In this document: piece by piece, positions 17,700 through 26,508 of the stretch | Layout: every line of letters begins with the position of its first letter | Numbering within the stretch: position 1 is the first letter of the stretch | Assembly (NCBI GenBank): GCA_017306865.1 | Contig: JAFKHH010000017.1 | Coordinates: 161,453-225,452 of the forward strand | DNA: 64,000 nucleotides | Direction: 5' to 3' | Source: Filimonas sp. | GTDB lineage: Bacteria > Bacteroidota > Bacteroidia > Chitinophagales > Chitinophagaceae | Translations under genes and position numbers: made by a program | The notes under the pieces: model-generated | Told to the model about the DNA's origin: nothing | Seen by the model: only the letters and a program-made list of their open reading frames with translations | The model's database searches: none

Positions 17700-19067
17700 A
17701 TGGCAAAACCTTCATTACCACAGGGAACAAGAGACTTTAGCGCACCGGTAGTGCGTAAACGGAATTATATTTTTAATACTATACGTAACGTATTTGAACT
17801 ATACGGATTTCAGCCATTGGAAACCCCGGCGATGGAAAACCTAACCACGTTAATGGGTAAATATGGAGATGAGGGTGATAAGCTGATCTTTAAAATTTTG
17901 AATAACGGCCTGGGTGATGCAAAGAATATTGATAAAAGTAAAGTTGCTTTTGAAAATGTACTAGCAGGCAAGAACGATAGCAACCTTACTGAGCGCGCAT
18001 TGCGTTATGACCTGACTATTCCTTTTGCCCGCTATGTGGCAATGAACCACGGACAATTGACTTTTCCATTTAAACGCTACCAGGTACAACCTGTATGGCG
18101 TGCAGACCGTCCGCAAAAAGGGCGCTACCGTGAGTTTTACCAATGTGATGCAGATGTGGTGGGAAGTAAATCTTTACTGAATGAGGTAGAGCTAACAAAT
18201 ATTTATGCGACTGTTTTTGACAAGCTGGGGCTTGATGTAGAGATCAGGATCAATAGCAGGAAAATATTAGCAGCACTTGCAGAAATAGCCGGCGGTGCAG
18301 ATAAAATGGTGGACATTACTGTTGCTATTGATAAACTGGATAAGATCGGTTTGGAAAAAGTGAAAGAGGAGTTAGCGACAAGAGGCATTTCAGAAGCACA
18401 AATAAATACGATTAGCCAATACCTTTCTATTGAGGGAACGAATGAGGCAAAGATCGCTGCGCAAAAAGAGCTGACAGGTAACACTGAAAACGGGAAAGCA
18501 GGCATTGAAGAAATAGAATACTTGTTGAACTACATCAGCAAAGGACCTTACGGCAATAAGGTTGTAATAGATTTTACACTTGCACGTGGGCTTAATTATT
18601 ATACCGGTATCATCTTTGAAATAAAAGCGAAAAATGTAAGTATGGGGAGCATCGGTGGCGGTGGCCGCTACGATGACCTGACTGGTTTATTCGGTGTTCC
18701 TAACCTGCCGGGCGTAGGTATTAGCTTTGGGGTGGACCGCATTTATGATGTACTGGAAGAGTTACAACTCTTCCCGGCAGAAGTGCAAACAGGTACGCAG
18801 GTACTTTTCTTCAACCTGGGTACAGCCGAGAGTGAAAAGGCGTTTGAACTGATGCAACAATTGCGCACAAAGGGCATCAGCTGTGAGATCTATCCTGAAA
18901 GCACAAAATTCGATAAGCAATTTAAATATGCTGAGAAGAAAGACATTCCATATGTGGTAATGATCGGCAGCCGGGAGCTTGAGGAGAACAATTGTATTAT
19001 AAAAATACTGGCTAAAGGTGAGCAAACGACTATACCACAAAGTGAGCTGGTTGGTTTTGCGTTTTAA
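17700..19067 (+). CDS. hisS: Histidyl-tRNA synthetase
   Basis: Class II aminoacyl-tRNA synthetase that charges tRNA-His (455 aa). Motifs seen are PQGTRDFSAP at the N-terminus, FRYVQPVWRADRPQ-like motif 2 (QVQPVWRADRPQKGRYREFYQ spans it), and the histidine-specific ARGLNYYTG followed by GGGGRYDDL (motif 3 region). The C-terminal anticodon-binding domain is present from about residue 360. ATG at 17700. Confidence 0.97.
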   Translation: MAKPSLPQGTRDFSAPVVRKRNYIFNTIRNVFELYGFQPLETPAMENLTTLMGKYGDEGDKLIFKILNNGLGDAKNIDKSKVAFENVLAGKNDSNLTERALRYDLTIPFARYVAMNHGQLTFPFKRYQVQPVWRADRPQKGRYREFYQCDADVVGSKSLLNEVELTNIYATVFDKLGLDVEIRINSRKILAALAEIAGGADKMVDITVAIDKLDKIGLEKVKEELATRGISEAQINTISQYLSIEGTNEAKIAAQKELTGNTENGKAGIEEIEYLLNYISKGPYGNKVVIDFTLARGLNYYTGIIFEIKAKNVSMGSIGGGGRYDDLTGLFGVPNLPGVGISFGVDRIYDVLEELQLFPAEVQTGTQVLFFNLGTAESEKAFELMQQLRTKGISCEIYPESTKFDKQFKYAEKKDIPYVVMIGSRELEENNCIIKILAKGEQTTIPQSELVGFAF

Positions 19068-19163
19068 TTTTGGCACAGTATTAGAAAATAAACTACCATA
19101 TCCCGCAAAGCACTTCTGAAAGGGAGTGCTTTGTTTGATTCTAATAACCAAACAATTTCGGTA

Positions 19164-19652
19164 GTGAAAACAAATAGCCTATTCCTTTTCAGTATCCTCA
19201 TCCTGGCTTTGGCAAGTTGCAGCAGAAAAACAGTTCCGCAAAAAACCAATAATGTTACTGTAGTAACGCCATCCAATAACAATACAAAAAGTGGAACGCC
19301 CATAACGCCGCCCACAGCACCCGGCAAAACGGATACGGCCATAACAGCGCCTGTAACCAATGAGAAACTCTGGATCATACTGGATAAAGGCGGCAGGCTG
19401 GCTGGCAGCAAGAGCAGCTTTCCTGTGTATGTAACTACCGGAACAACATTTCCTGATAACAAACCTTTGACTCCACAGCAGCGCAATAATCTTTTATCAA
19501 GACATAAAACGTTATTACCACTGGCCTTGTATGTGCCGCAGGCATATACAGCCAAAAGCCCGAAGGGAGATTATTATAAGTACAAGGGGAAGTACTGGTA
19601 CTGGAAAAAAAGTGACGGGTTCTTTTATTTAGATGAGATCTATTATAACTGA
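19164..19652 (+). CDS. Small putative lipoprotein
   Basis: About 162 aa. From a GTG at 19164 the protein begins with a good lipoprotein signal (MKTNSLFLFSILILALASC, lipobox LASC). An in-frame TTG at 19131 would add eleven residues and place this signal internally, so I prefer the GTG. After the Cys come a Thr/Pro/Asn-rich linker and a C-terminal tyrosine- and lysine-rich region (KYKGKYWYWKKSDGFFYLDE). Family not recognised. It ends one bp before a strong terminator. Confidence 0.72.
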   Translation: MKTNSLFLFSILILALASCSRKTVPQKTNNVTVVTPSNNNTKSGTPITPPTAPGKTDTAITAPVTNEKLWIILDKGGRLAGSKSSFPVYVTTGTTFPDNKPLTPQQRNNLLSRHKTLLPLALYVPQAYTAKSPKGDYYKYKGKYWYWKKSDGFFYLDEIYYN

Positions 19653-19685
19653 AAGAGCGCGGCTAAGTTAGCCGCGCTCTTTTTC
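19652..19685 (+). terminator. Intrinsic terminator
   Basis: AAGAGCGCGGCTAA (19653-19666) and TTAGCCGCGCTCTT (19668-19681) form a perfect stem, followed by TTTT. Directly after the lipoprotein stop; could also serve transcripts from the other side. Confidence 0.88.
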
Positions 19686-19690
19686 TATAT

Positions 19691-19723
19691 AAACCTGTCT
19701 GGTCTTGGAGACCTGACAGGTTT
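19691..19723. repeat. ACCTGTC/GACAGGT palindrome (REP-like)
   Basis: Outer arms AAACCTGTC (19691-19699) and GACAGGTTT (19715-19723) with inner arms GGTC and GACC form a nearly perfect hairpin. Resembles dispersed palindromes common in Bacteroidota spacers. Confidence 0.6.
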
Positions 19724-19735
19724 ATTGCATTTAGT

Positions 19736-21403
19736 TTATTTCTGTTCGGTCTTATTATCCAGCACCACATTATTCCCGATCGTTTTGAATGCAACAAAAC
19801 TATTGTTGTATGCTACACCATTCCCTTTTTTATACGAAATGAATTTGTATTCAAAAGGCAGTGCTATTTTATTCTCATAAATACTCCTGATGCCATACTT
19901 CCCATTTTTTTCCGCAATTACAAGGAAGGAACTCATATACTGCAGAGAGGTATATTCAAACGGTAACACTTGTGTGCCATTTGCTTCTATCATTCCATAC
20001 TTGCCACCCTTAATTGCTATTGCAGGATTAGGTATTGATACAGTGCTATAGTAACTGCTACGTTGCTCTACAACTATATCGTCATAGATGAATTCTAACT
20101 TCACTCTTCCTGCTTTATCCAGTAAGCCTTTTTTCCCATTCTTTGTTGCGAGGATCAACCCGCTGGCAGAAGAGTAATCGTTGTCTACAATTTCCAGTGA
20201 TTCATACACAGGTGCAATCACTTCACTCCCGTCTTTACCAACTATACCCGTCTTGCCATTCTGTTTTATTACAAACCCTTTATCATCGTTCGTTATTTCA
20301 TCATACGTTATTGGCAGTACTATTTTACCATCGCCAGACACGAGGCCCTTTTTGCCATCTTTCTCTGCTATCAGCAACTCTGTACTGTATGATGATTTAA
20401 GGCTGCTGTATTCCAATGGAACAGCAAATGAGCCATCAGGTTTTACTACTCCATACTTATCCCCCTTTTTTACCAGGAAGGCAGTAGCGGAACCTTTCGT
20501 GTATATTTTGCTTAACTCCTCATACTCCAGTGGTACGATCTGTTTTTCATTTATATCTATTATGCCTTTCTTTCCCTGGTAGTCTACTATAATGTTGTTT
20601 TCATCATACGCTGACATGGATTTATACCATTTCGAAAAAGCAAGCGTATTATCTGCAGCCAATAAATTATATAATCCGTTTTTCTTTACGCGCTTATAAG
20701 TACCGACCTCGCTATAGAGTTCATCATACTCTAATGGCACAATTACTTTTTTGGAAATGAAATTGATCACGCCCCATTTTTTATTTTTAGATACATTCAG
20801 TGTATTGGTGCGGGAATAATAGCTGCTGGAAATTTTATCATATTCAAAAGGGATAATAGCCATTCCGTTTTCTGCAATAACACCGTAAGCGCAGTTCAAG
20901 CTGGCAATATAAAATTGTTGCCCGTCTACACTAAAACCAGTTAACTCATCATACACACATGGCAATACAATTTTTCCCTTGTTATCTATTACACCACTTT
21001 TTCCGTTTACAGTTGCAGTTGTATTATCTCCGCTATAGAAACTACCAATGCTTTCAAATATAAATGGCGTAAGCTCTTTCTTGGTCATATAATCCAGCAA
21101 AGCATAGCGCCGGTTACTATAAGAATCCCCTTTATATGCAATGATCACATTTTTGTCCTGGTACGTATTTGACAAGTAGTAGCCATCATTGTTGCTACTG
21201 TAAACGCCAATTTTTGTGTCGCGTATCTCAGCAACTACAGGGGGCGCTTCTACTACACCAGAAACCAACTCTTCTTGTTTTATACCTTCCAGTTGTACAT
21301 CTTTAACCACCGGGGCTGTGGTCGTTTTTTTACTTTTTGTTTTGGTTTGTGCTACGCCGGTCAATGTCAAGAGCAGGCTTAGCCCGGCAAATATCTTCTT
21401 CAT
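19736..21403 (-). CDS. WG-repeat exported protein
   Basis: Start taken at the ATG at 21403 (MKKIFAGLSLLLTLTGVAQT, a clean signal peptide), giving 555 aa; the frame extends upstream but that part is not signal-like. The mature protein is a series of WG-type beta repeats of about 50 residues, with recurring units such as NGKSGVIDNKGKIVLPCVYDEL, KKWGVINFISKKVIVPLEYDEL (abbreviated pattern: K-x-G-[VIL]-x(4)-G-x(2)-[VI]-[LV]-P-x-x-Y-[DE]-x-[IL]). Around nine copies can be recognised. WG repeats form beta-propeller-like or solenoid surfaces used in binding; no enzymatic residues are evident. It stands alone, convergent with the lipoprotein gene. Confidence 0.88.
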   Translation of the reverse strand: MKKIFAGLSLLLTLTGVAQTKTKSKKTTTAPVVKDVQLEGIKQEELVSGVVEAPPVVAEIRDTKIGVYSSNNDGYYLSNTYQDKNVIIAYKGDSYSNRRYALLDYMTKKELTPFIFESIGSFYSGDNTTATVNGKSGVIDNKGKIVLPCVYDELTGFSVDGQQFYIASLNCAYGVIAENGMAIIPFEYDKISSSYYSRTNTLNVSKNKKWGVINFISKKVIVPLEYDELYSEVGTYKRVKKNGLYNLLAADNTLAFSKWYKSMSAYDENNIIVDYQGKKGIIDINEKQIVPLEYEELSKIYTKGSATAFLVKKGDKYGVVKPDGSFAVPLEYSSLKSSYSTELLIAEKDGKKGLVSGDGKIVLPITYDEITNDDKGFVIKQNGKTGIVGKDGSEVIAPVYESLEIVDNDYSSASGLILATKNGKKGLLDKAGRVKLEFIYDDIVVEQRSSYYSTVSIPNPAIAIKGGKYGMIEANGTQVLPFEYTSLQYMSSFLVIAEKNGKYGIRSIYENKIALPFEYKFISYKKGNGVAYNNSFVAFKTIGNNVVLDNKTEQK

Positions 21404-21496
21404 GGATATTAGGTTGATTTGGGCGAAACTACATAAAAACAACATATGATTCATTTGTTTAATGCAGTCACATCAACTATTAATAAAGAGATAAAT

Positions 21497-21556
21497 GTGA
21501 GTGGTGAGTTGTCAGTTGTGAGTAAGCTCATTCACAACTGACAACTCACCACTCAC
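21497..21556. repeat. Perfect 25-bp inverted repeat
   Basis: Arms at 21497-21521 and 21532-21556 are exact reverse complements with a 10-nt loop; words are GTGAGTGGTGAGTTGTCAG and its complement. A partial copy of one arm lies at about 58046-58080. Confidence 0.85.
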
Positions 21557-21561
21557 TATAC

Positions 21562-21720
21562 TTCATTCACGATTCACGAAGAGACTTATTTAAACACCTC
21601 ATTTTCTTTGCGATCTCTGCGTATTCTTTGCGGCCTTTGCGATACAGTAACGCAGAGAGCACAGAGAATACGCAAAGAACACAGAGGATCATTCACGATT
21701 GTCGATTCACGCCTCACGGC
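21562..21720. repeat. CTTTGCG-word hairpin flanked by ATTCACGATTCACG words
   Basis: The core at 21603-21690 has forward words (TTTCTTTGCGATCTCTGCG, CTTTGCGGCCTTTGCGATAC) followed closely by inverted words (ACGCAGAGAGCACAGAG, ACGCAAAGAACACAGAG). It resembles the two arms of the GxxExxY cassette joined without a gene. ATTCACGATTCACG-type words lie on either side (21562-21585 and 21690-21720). No gene in the 321-bp spacer 21404-21724. Confidence 0.7.
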
Positions 21721-21724
21721 TTTC

Positions 21725-22918
21725 TTACAGCCCTTCAAAAATCATTGCAGCGCCTTGCCCTACGCCCACACACATAGTTGCCAGGCCGGTTTTGCTATTG
21801 CGCTTTTTCATTTCATGTAGCAATGTAGTTGTGATCCTTGCACCACTGCAACCAAGTGGATGCCCGATAGCTATGGAGCCACCATTTACATTTATACGTG
21901 ATGTATCCAATTGCAGATCATGAATGCAGGCGAGCGATTGTGAAGCAAACGCCTCATTCAATTCAATAAGGTCTAATGCTTGTGCTGTAAGCCCTGCACG
22001 TTTCAATGCCTTTTGTGTAGCAGGAACCGGGCCAATGCCCATAATAGCAGGATCTACTCCGGCTACGCCCATAGACACCACGCGCGCGAGTGGTTCCAGG
22101 TTAAACAGTTTCACCGCTTCTTCACTTGCTAAGAGTAAAGCAGAAGCCCCATCATTAATACCGCTTGAGTTACCCGCCGTTACTGTTCCATCTTTTGCAA
22201 AAGCAGGCTTTAGTGCCAGTAATTTTTCTAATGAAGTCTGGCGAGGATGTTCGTCCTGTGCAAATATTGTTGGCTCCCTGTTCTCCGTTATCTCTACAGG
22301 AATTATTTCATCATTCCATTTGCCGTCAGCCAGCGCTGCTGCATATTTCTGCTGGGAAGCCAATGCAAATTCATCCTGCGCCTGCCTGCTTACGTTCCAT
22401 TGCTTCGCTACATTCTCAGCAGTTTCTCCCATACTATACGGATAGTACATGTCTGCCAATTTCTTATTGGTAAACCGCCAGCCGATAGTTGTATCATGCA
22501 TTTCATGTTTGCGGCTCCATGCGCCATCACTCTTTGCCATTACAAATGGCGCTCTTGTCATACTCTCTACACCACCCGCTATGTACAATAATCCTTCATT
22601 GCATTGTATAGCACGTGCGGCATCCATAATAGCCTGCATACCAGATGCACAAAGCCTGTTCACCGTATTGCCTGCAACCGTAACCGGCAAACCAGCCAGC
22701 AATGCCGCCATACGCGCCACATCCCTGTTATCTTCACCCGCCTGGTTAGTAGCGCCGGCAATGATGTCTTCAATTGTGTTTACATCTATTGATGGATTTC
22801 TTTTCACAAGCGCTTTGACTACCCCGGCAAGCAGATCATCCGGCCTTATTGTACTTAACTTTCCTCCATAACGTCCGATCGGCGTACGCACCGCGTCTAT
22901 AATATATGCAGTCTTCAT
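21725..22918 (-). CDS. Thiolase, 3-oxoadipyl-CoA thiolase-like
   Basis: 397-aa thiolase (acyl-CoA + acetyl-CoA <-> 3-ketoacyl-CoA + CoA), cytoplasmic. The nucleophile is Cys90 in NRLCASGMQ; His353 in IGHPLGCSG and Cys383 in CVGVGQG complete the active site. The N-terminal stretch ANQAGEDNRDVARMAALLAGLP-like (here ATNQAGEDNRDVARMAALLA) and the overall length resemble PcaF/PaaJ 3-oxoadipyl-CoA thiolases of aromatic degradation, but no other pca or paa gene is nearby, so a general acetyl-CoA acyltransferase role is equally possible. Confidence 0.93.
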   Translation of the reverse strand: MKTAYIIDAVRTPIGRYGGKLSTIRPDDLLAGVVKALVKRNPSIDVNTIEDIIAGATNQAGEDNRDVARMAALLAGLPVTVAGNTVNRLCASGMQAIMDAARAIQCNEGLLYIAGGVESMTRAPFVMAKSDGAWSRKHEMHDTTIGWRFTNKKLADMYYPYSMGETAENVAKQWNVSRQAQDEFALASQQKYAAALADGKWNDEIIPVEITENREPTIFAQDEHPRQTSLEKLLALKPAFAKDGTVTAGNSSGINDGASALLLASEEAVKLFNLEPLARVVSMGVAGVDPAIMGIGPVPATQKALKRAGLTAQALDLIELNEAFASQSLACIHDLQLDTSRINVNGGSIAIGHPLGCSGARITTTLLHEMKKRNSKTGLATMCVGVGQGAAMIFEGL

Positions 22919-22919
22919 T

Positions 22920-22985
22920 CAGAAATGTTTCAGCGTTTCAAAGTTTCAGAAGTTTCACCCACCAATTGCGAATGTGTGCTTTTGA
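22920..22985. repeat. GTTTCA-word repeat
   Basis: Upstream of the thiolase start: GTTTCAGCGTTTCAAAGTTT and AGTTTCACCC, then complementary TGAAAC. Same family as 4763-4850 and 12437-12503. Confidence 0.55.
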
Positions 22986-23111
22986 AACAATAATTGAATT
23001 AGGGGCACAATTTACAGTTTAGAGCTGAAATGCAGGCTGTTACACTTTTTCAGTACTATAAGTTTATAGATTGTTTAAGCCAGTAATACCTTCAAATCCA
23101 TTGCTGTGGCG

Positions 23112-23119
23112 TATCTTTG
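23112..23119 (+). promoter_or_regulatory. -7 box abutting rlmN start
   Basis: TATCTTTG ends 4 nt before the ATG at 23124, so the transcript probably begins at or very near the start codon. It also argues against the in-frame GTG at 23106, which precedes the box. Confidence 0.6.
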
Positions 23120-23123
23120 CCCG

Positions 23124-24176
23124 ATGAACGCAGTACAGCTTACAAATATCCGTCACTTGACTCTGAGCGAGTTAGAAACCTATTTTGAACAAATGGGTGA
23201 GAAAAAGTTCAGGGCAAAACAGGTATATGAATGGATCTGGCTAAAACAGGCCCGTGGATTTGATGATATGACGAACCTGAGCAAGGATCTGCGTGCTAAG
23301 CTGGCTGCCGAATTTTCTTTCCCGGCATTGTCTGTTGATACTGAGCAACATAGTAATGACGGTACTATCAAAAGCCGTTTCAAAACCTCAGAAGGACATT
23401 TCATTGAAGGCGTATTGATCCCGACAGATGATCGCAAAACAGCCTGTGTTTCTTCGCAGATCGGTTGTAGCCTTAGCTGCAAATTCTGCGCAACGGGTTA
23501 TATGGACAGGAAAAGAAACCTGACATACGATGAGATCTACGACCAGGTTTCACTGATCAATGAATCTTGCGAAAAAGCTTACAATAAAAAACTATCCAAC
23601 ATTGTATTCATGGGCATGGGTGAACCTCTCCTGAACTATAACAATGTGATGAAAGCTATAGAACGTATAACAGCAGAAGATGGCCTTGGCATGAGCCCGC
23701 GCCGTATTACAGTATCTACTGCCGGTGTAGCAAAAATGATCAAGAAACTGGGTGATGATAAGGTTCGTTTTAAACTTGCACTTTCCCTGCACGCAGCCAA
23801 TGATCAGAAGCGTAATGAGATTATGCCGATCAATGAATCGAATAACATTGAGGCATTGGTGGAAGCATTGAACTATTTCTATAAGCAAACAGGTAACGAG
23901 ATCACGTTTGAATATATCTTATTCCAAAACTTTAATGATTCATTGAAAGATGCGGATGAGCTGATAAAGATCTACAGGCGTGTTCCTGCTGACCTGGTAA
24001 ACATTATTGAATACAACCCAATAGACAATTTCCAGTTCAACAAACCTGATGAAGAAAAAACAGCAGCGTTTATGAACTACCTGGAAAAACATAAAGTGAA
24101 TGCACGACTGCGCCGAAGCAGAGGTAAGGATATAGATGCAGCGTGCGGACAATTGGCAAATAAGAAAGCGGTTTAA
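23124..24176 (+). CDS. rlmN: 23S rRNA A2503 / tRNA A37 C2-methyltransferase RlmN
   Basis: Radical-SAM methylase that modifies A2503 of 23S rRNA and A37 of some tRNAs. The radical-SAM cluster motif CSLSCKFC gives ligands C115, C119 and C122. The family motifs FMGMGEPLLNYNNV and SLHAANDQKRNEIMPI are present, and the C-terminal ACGQL holds the methyl-carrying Cys. From the ATG at 23124 the protein has 350 aa, typical. A following pseudouridine-synthase gene lies 112 bp downstream on the same strand. Confidence 0.96.
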   Translation: MNAVQLTNIRHLTLSELETYFEQMGEKKFRAKQVYEWIWLKQARGFDDMTNLSKDLRAKLAAEFSFPALSVDTEQHSNDGTIKSRFKTSEGHFIEGVLIPTDDRKTACVSSQIGCSLSCKFCATGYMDRKRNLTYDEIYDQVSLINESCEKAYNKKLSNIVFMGMGEPLLNYNNVMKAIERITAEDGLGMSPRRITVSTAGVAKMIKKLGDDKVRFKLALSLHAANDQKRNEIMPINESNNIEALVEALNYFYKQTGNEITFEYILFQNFNDSLKDADELIKIYRRVPADLVNIIEYNPIDNFQFNKPDEEKTAAFMNYLEKHKVNARLRRSRGKDIDAACGQLANKKAV

Positions 24177-24255
24177 TTGTTGAATGGTTTTATTGTTATA
24201 TTGTTAATAACAAAACACATATAGCAATACAACAATAAAACAATATAGCCATTAC
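24175..24255. repeat. AATTGTT-word inverted repeat after rlmN
   Basis: AATTGTTGAATGGTTTTATTG and TTGTTAATAAC are followed by the complementary CAATACAACAATAAAACAATA words. Lies immediately after the rlmN stop and could act as a terminator-like structure, though without a T run. Confidence 0.6.
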
Positions 24256-24288
24256 ACATACTGTTGCAAAACAGCAAAAACAAACACT

Positions 24289-25323
24289 ATGGGCAAACAA
24301 GGATTTGACAAGTTCATCAACCAGAAATCCGGCGCACAAAAGAAGGAAGAATTCCGCCGCGAGAAAAGAGAAATCAAAAAAGTAATAACGGAGAAGAGCA
24401 AAGCAGCAAAGGCCGGTACTGAGGACCGCTTGCAGGCGGCTACCCAAAAGCCAAAGTCAGCTTTCGGAAAGAAAGAAAATGCGGCTTCTGACAAAAGATC
24501 CCCTGTTTCTAAAAGAGAGGCGGCGAGGCAGCCTCAACCTGCTACAAACCTTAAACGCGATACAGATGCAAACGAGCAAATGCCGCTGAACAAATTCATT
24601 GCGCATTCTGGTTTTTGCGGCAGAAGAGAAGCTGCTGAAATAGTAAAGGAAGGGCATGTAACAGTAAACGGCACTAAAATATTTGAACCAGGTTTTAAAG
24701 TATCTCCTTCAGATAAGATAATAGTGAAAGGAAAGCAGGCTTACATACAACGTAATCTTGTTTATATACTGGTGAATAAACCAAAGGACTACATTACTAC
24801 AGCAAAAGATCCCGAAGGAAGAAAAACGATCTTCGAAATCATCAAAGGTGCAACGGAAGAAAGGGTGTATCCTGTTGGAAGACTGGATAGGAATACAACC
24901 GGTGTATTGATCATGACAAATGATGGAGAGCTGGCGCAGAAGCTGACTCACCCTTCTTACGAGATAAAGAAGGTGTACGAGGTAAAATTAGATAAGGCTT
25001 TTACAAAAAAAGATTTCGAAGCCGTATTAAACGGCATCACGCTGGAAGATGGTTTTGTGAAAGCAGATTCTTTGGGCTACGCAGATGCTAAAGATAAAAG
25101 TATTGTCGGCATAGAAATTCATAGCGGACGTAACCGTATCGTTCGCCGCATATTTGAACATTTAGGTTATGATGTGAAGAACCTTGACCGTGTCATGTTC
25201 GCCAACCTCACCAAGAAAAATGTAGACCGCGGCAAATGGCGTTTCTTAAGCGAAAAAGAAGTGCGCCTGCTGAAGTACATGAACCAATCTTTTGTAAGAA
25301 AACAAGCACAACGTGAATCGTGA
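24289..25323 (+). CDS. Pseudouridine synthase, RluB/RsuA family, with charged N-terminal extension
   Basis: 344 aa. Residues 1-97 form a Lys/Glu/Ala-rich, probably disordered extension (EEFRREKREIKK, KSAFGKKENAASDKR). Then an S4 RNA-binding domain (MPLNKFIAHSGFCGRREAAE, from 98) and the RluB/RsuA catalytic domain, with GRLDRNTTGVLIMT containing the nucleophile Asp200. Target is likely a uridine in 23S rRNA (RluB-type) judging by the family; the exact site cannot be read from sequence. The extension is longer than in E. coli RluB, whose tail is C-terminal instead. Confidence 0.92.
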   Translation: MGKQGFDKFINQKSGAQKKEEFRREKREIKKVITEKSKAAKAGTEDRLQAATQKPKSAFGKKENAASDKRSPVSKREAARQPQPATNLKRDTDANEQMPLNKFIAHSGFCGRREAAEIVKEGHVTVNGTKIFEPGFKVSPSDKIIVKGKQAYIQRNLVYILVNKPKDYITTAKDPEGRKTIFEIIKGATEERVYPVGRLDRNTTGVLIMTNDGELAQKLTHPSYEIKKVYEVKLDKAFTKKDFEAVLNGITLEDGFVKADSLGYADAKDKSIVGIEIHSGRNRIVRRIFEHLGYDVKNLDRVMFANLTKKNVDRGKWRFLSEKEVRLLKYMNQSFVRKQAQRES

Positions 25324-25481
25324 GACGGCAATCGTGAATAGCTATTAAATTTTACAAGCTATTCACCTACAATTACCGGTTCACATTTCATGCTACATTA
25401 ACCATTATAAAAACGTGGATGTTTCTTAAACTTTAAAAGGCACATTCACGATTATCGATTCACGTTTCACGATTTCATTCC

Positions 25482-26198
25482 ATGAGACCAGACATTATAT
25501 TCGAAAACGACTCATTTATAGCGCTCAATAAACCTTCAGGATTGTTAAGCATTCCTGACAGGATGGGAAAAGATATTTCTCTGAAAATATTATTGGAAGA
25601 GAGATACGGCAAGGGAAATGTATTCACCGTACACCGCCTCGATAAGGATACCAGTGGTGTGATCGTTTTTGCTAAAACAGCAGAGGCGCATGCTACTTTA
25701 TCACAAATGTTTGAAGGGCGAGATGTGAAAAAGTTCTATGCAGGCTTTGTACATGGCAGTCCGGTAAATGAAGAGGGCAGCATTGATACGCCTATCATGG
25801 AGCATCCGGGTAAGGAAACAAAGATGATGACGCATGCAAAAGGCAAGGCATCTTTAACTGACTATAAAGTACTGGAAGATTTTGGCATTTACTCCTGGAT
25901 GCAATTCCAGATCCATACAGGCCGTACACACCAGATACGTGTACACATGCAGCATATCGGGCACTCTATTGTGTGCGACGAAATATATGGCACCTCTCAG
26001 CCTGTGTACCTCTCGGCTTTGAAGAAAAAATACAATTTGTCTAAAAACGAGTTGCAGGAAAGGCCATTACTGTCCAGGCTGGCATTGCACTCTCACATCC
26101 TCATATTCGATTTAGACGGGCAACATTATGAGCTGGAAGCGGAAATTCCCAAAGACATGCGGGCATTGTTGCAACAGTTGAGGAAGGTCAAGAAATAA
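25482..26198 (+). CDS. Pseudouridine synthase, RluA family
   Basis: 238 aa without an S4 domain. The catalytic motif HRLDKDTSGV is at 51-60 with Asp54 as nucleophile; FQIHTGRTHQIRVHMQHIGH is the second conserved block. The lack of S4 and the small size resemble RluA or TruC-type enzymes acting on rRNA/tRNA; the target is not predictable. The 158-bp spacer from the previous gene carries CGTGAATCGTGAGACGGCAA words (25311-25340) and inverted copies (25441-25475). Confidence 0.93.
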   Translation: MRPDIIFENDSFIALNKPSGLLSIPDRMGKDISLKILLEERYGKGNVFTVHRLDKDTSGVIVFAKTAEAHATLSQMFEGRDVKKFYAGFVHGSPVNEEGSIDTPIMEHPGKETKMMTHAKGKASLTDYKVLEDFGIYSWMQFQIHTGRTHQIRVHMQHIGHSIVCDEIYGTSQPVYLSALKKKYNLSKNELQERPLLSRLALHSHILIFDLDGQHYELEAEIPKDMRALLQQLRKVKK

Positions 26199-26508
26199 AT
26201 CAATGTACGATGTTAGATGTTCGATGTAAATATGTCTAATACGTGCCAAATTATTAAATGGCTACATGGTTAAATTGTTTTTCTTAACCGTGTAGCCATT
26301 TAATAATTAATAATATGGAAAACATCCATTTAATCTGGATTCGATATGCGCTCCGCTAGAATAACTGCTACATGTTTGTACTTTATAGATAGCACCTTAT
26401 ACTTCCCATCGTACATCTAACATCGTACATAAAAAAAGTCCCACTAGAAAGCAGGACCGGAAAACGAGTACAAAGAAAACAAAACCTTCTATTGCTAGAA
26501 GAAAGCGT
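26199..26508. repeat. Repeat-rich spacer between convergent genes
   Basis: No gene. Contents: GTACGATGTTAGATGT word (26204-26230) and its inverted copy (26406-26430), which frame the spacer; an AATTGTT-word block with its complement (26250-26316); and TTCGATATGCGCTCCGCTAG (26340-26359), close to the palindrome TTCGACATGCGCTTCGCTAA at 63662. Near the peroxiredoxin end, 26430-26460 has GTCC/GGAC followed on the minus strand by T7, a weak possible terminator for that gene. Confidence 0.65.

Noticed and set aside
19131-19163. Upstream TTG start for the small lipoprotein
   Set aside because: It would put the signal peptide eleven residues inside the protein; the GTG at 19164 gives a normal lipoprotein signal.
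23106-23123. GTG start for rlmN
   Set aside because: The -7 promoter box (23112-23119) lies between this GTG and the ATG at 23124, so the shorter start is favoured.
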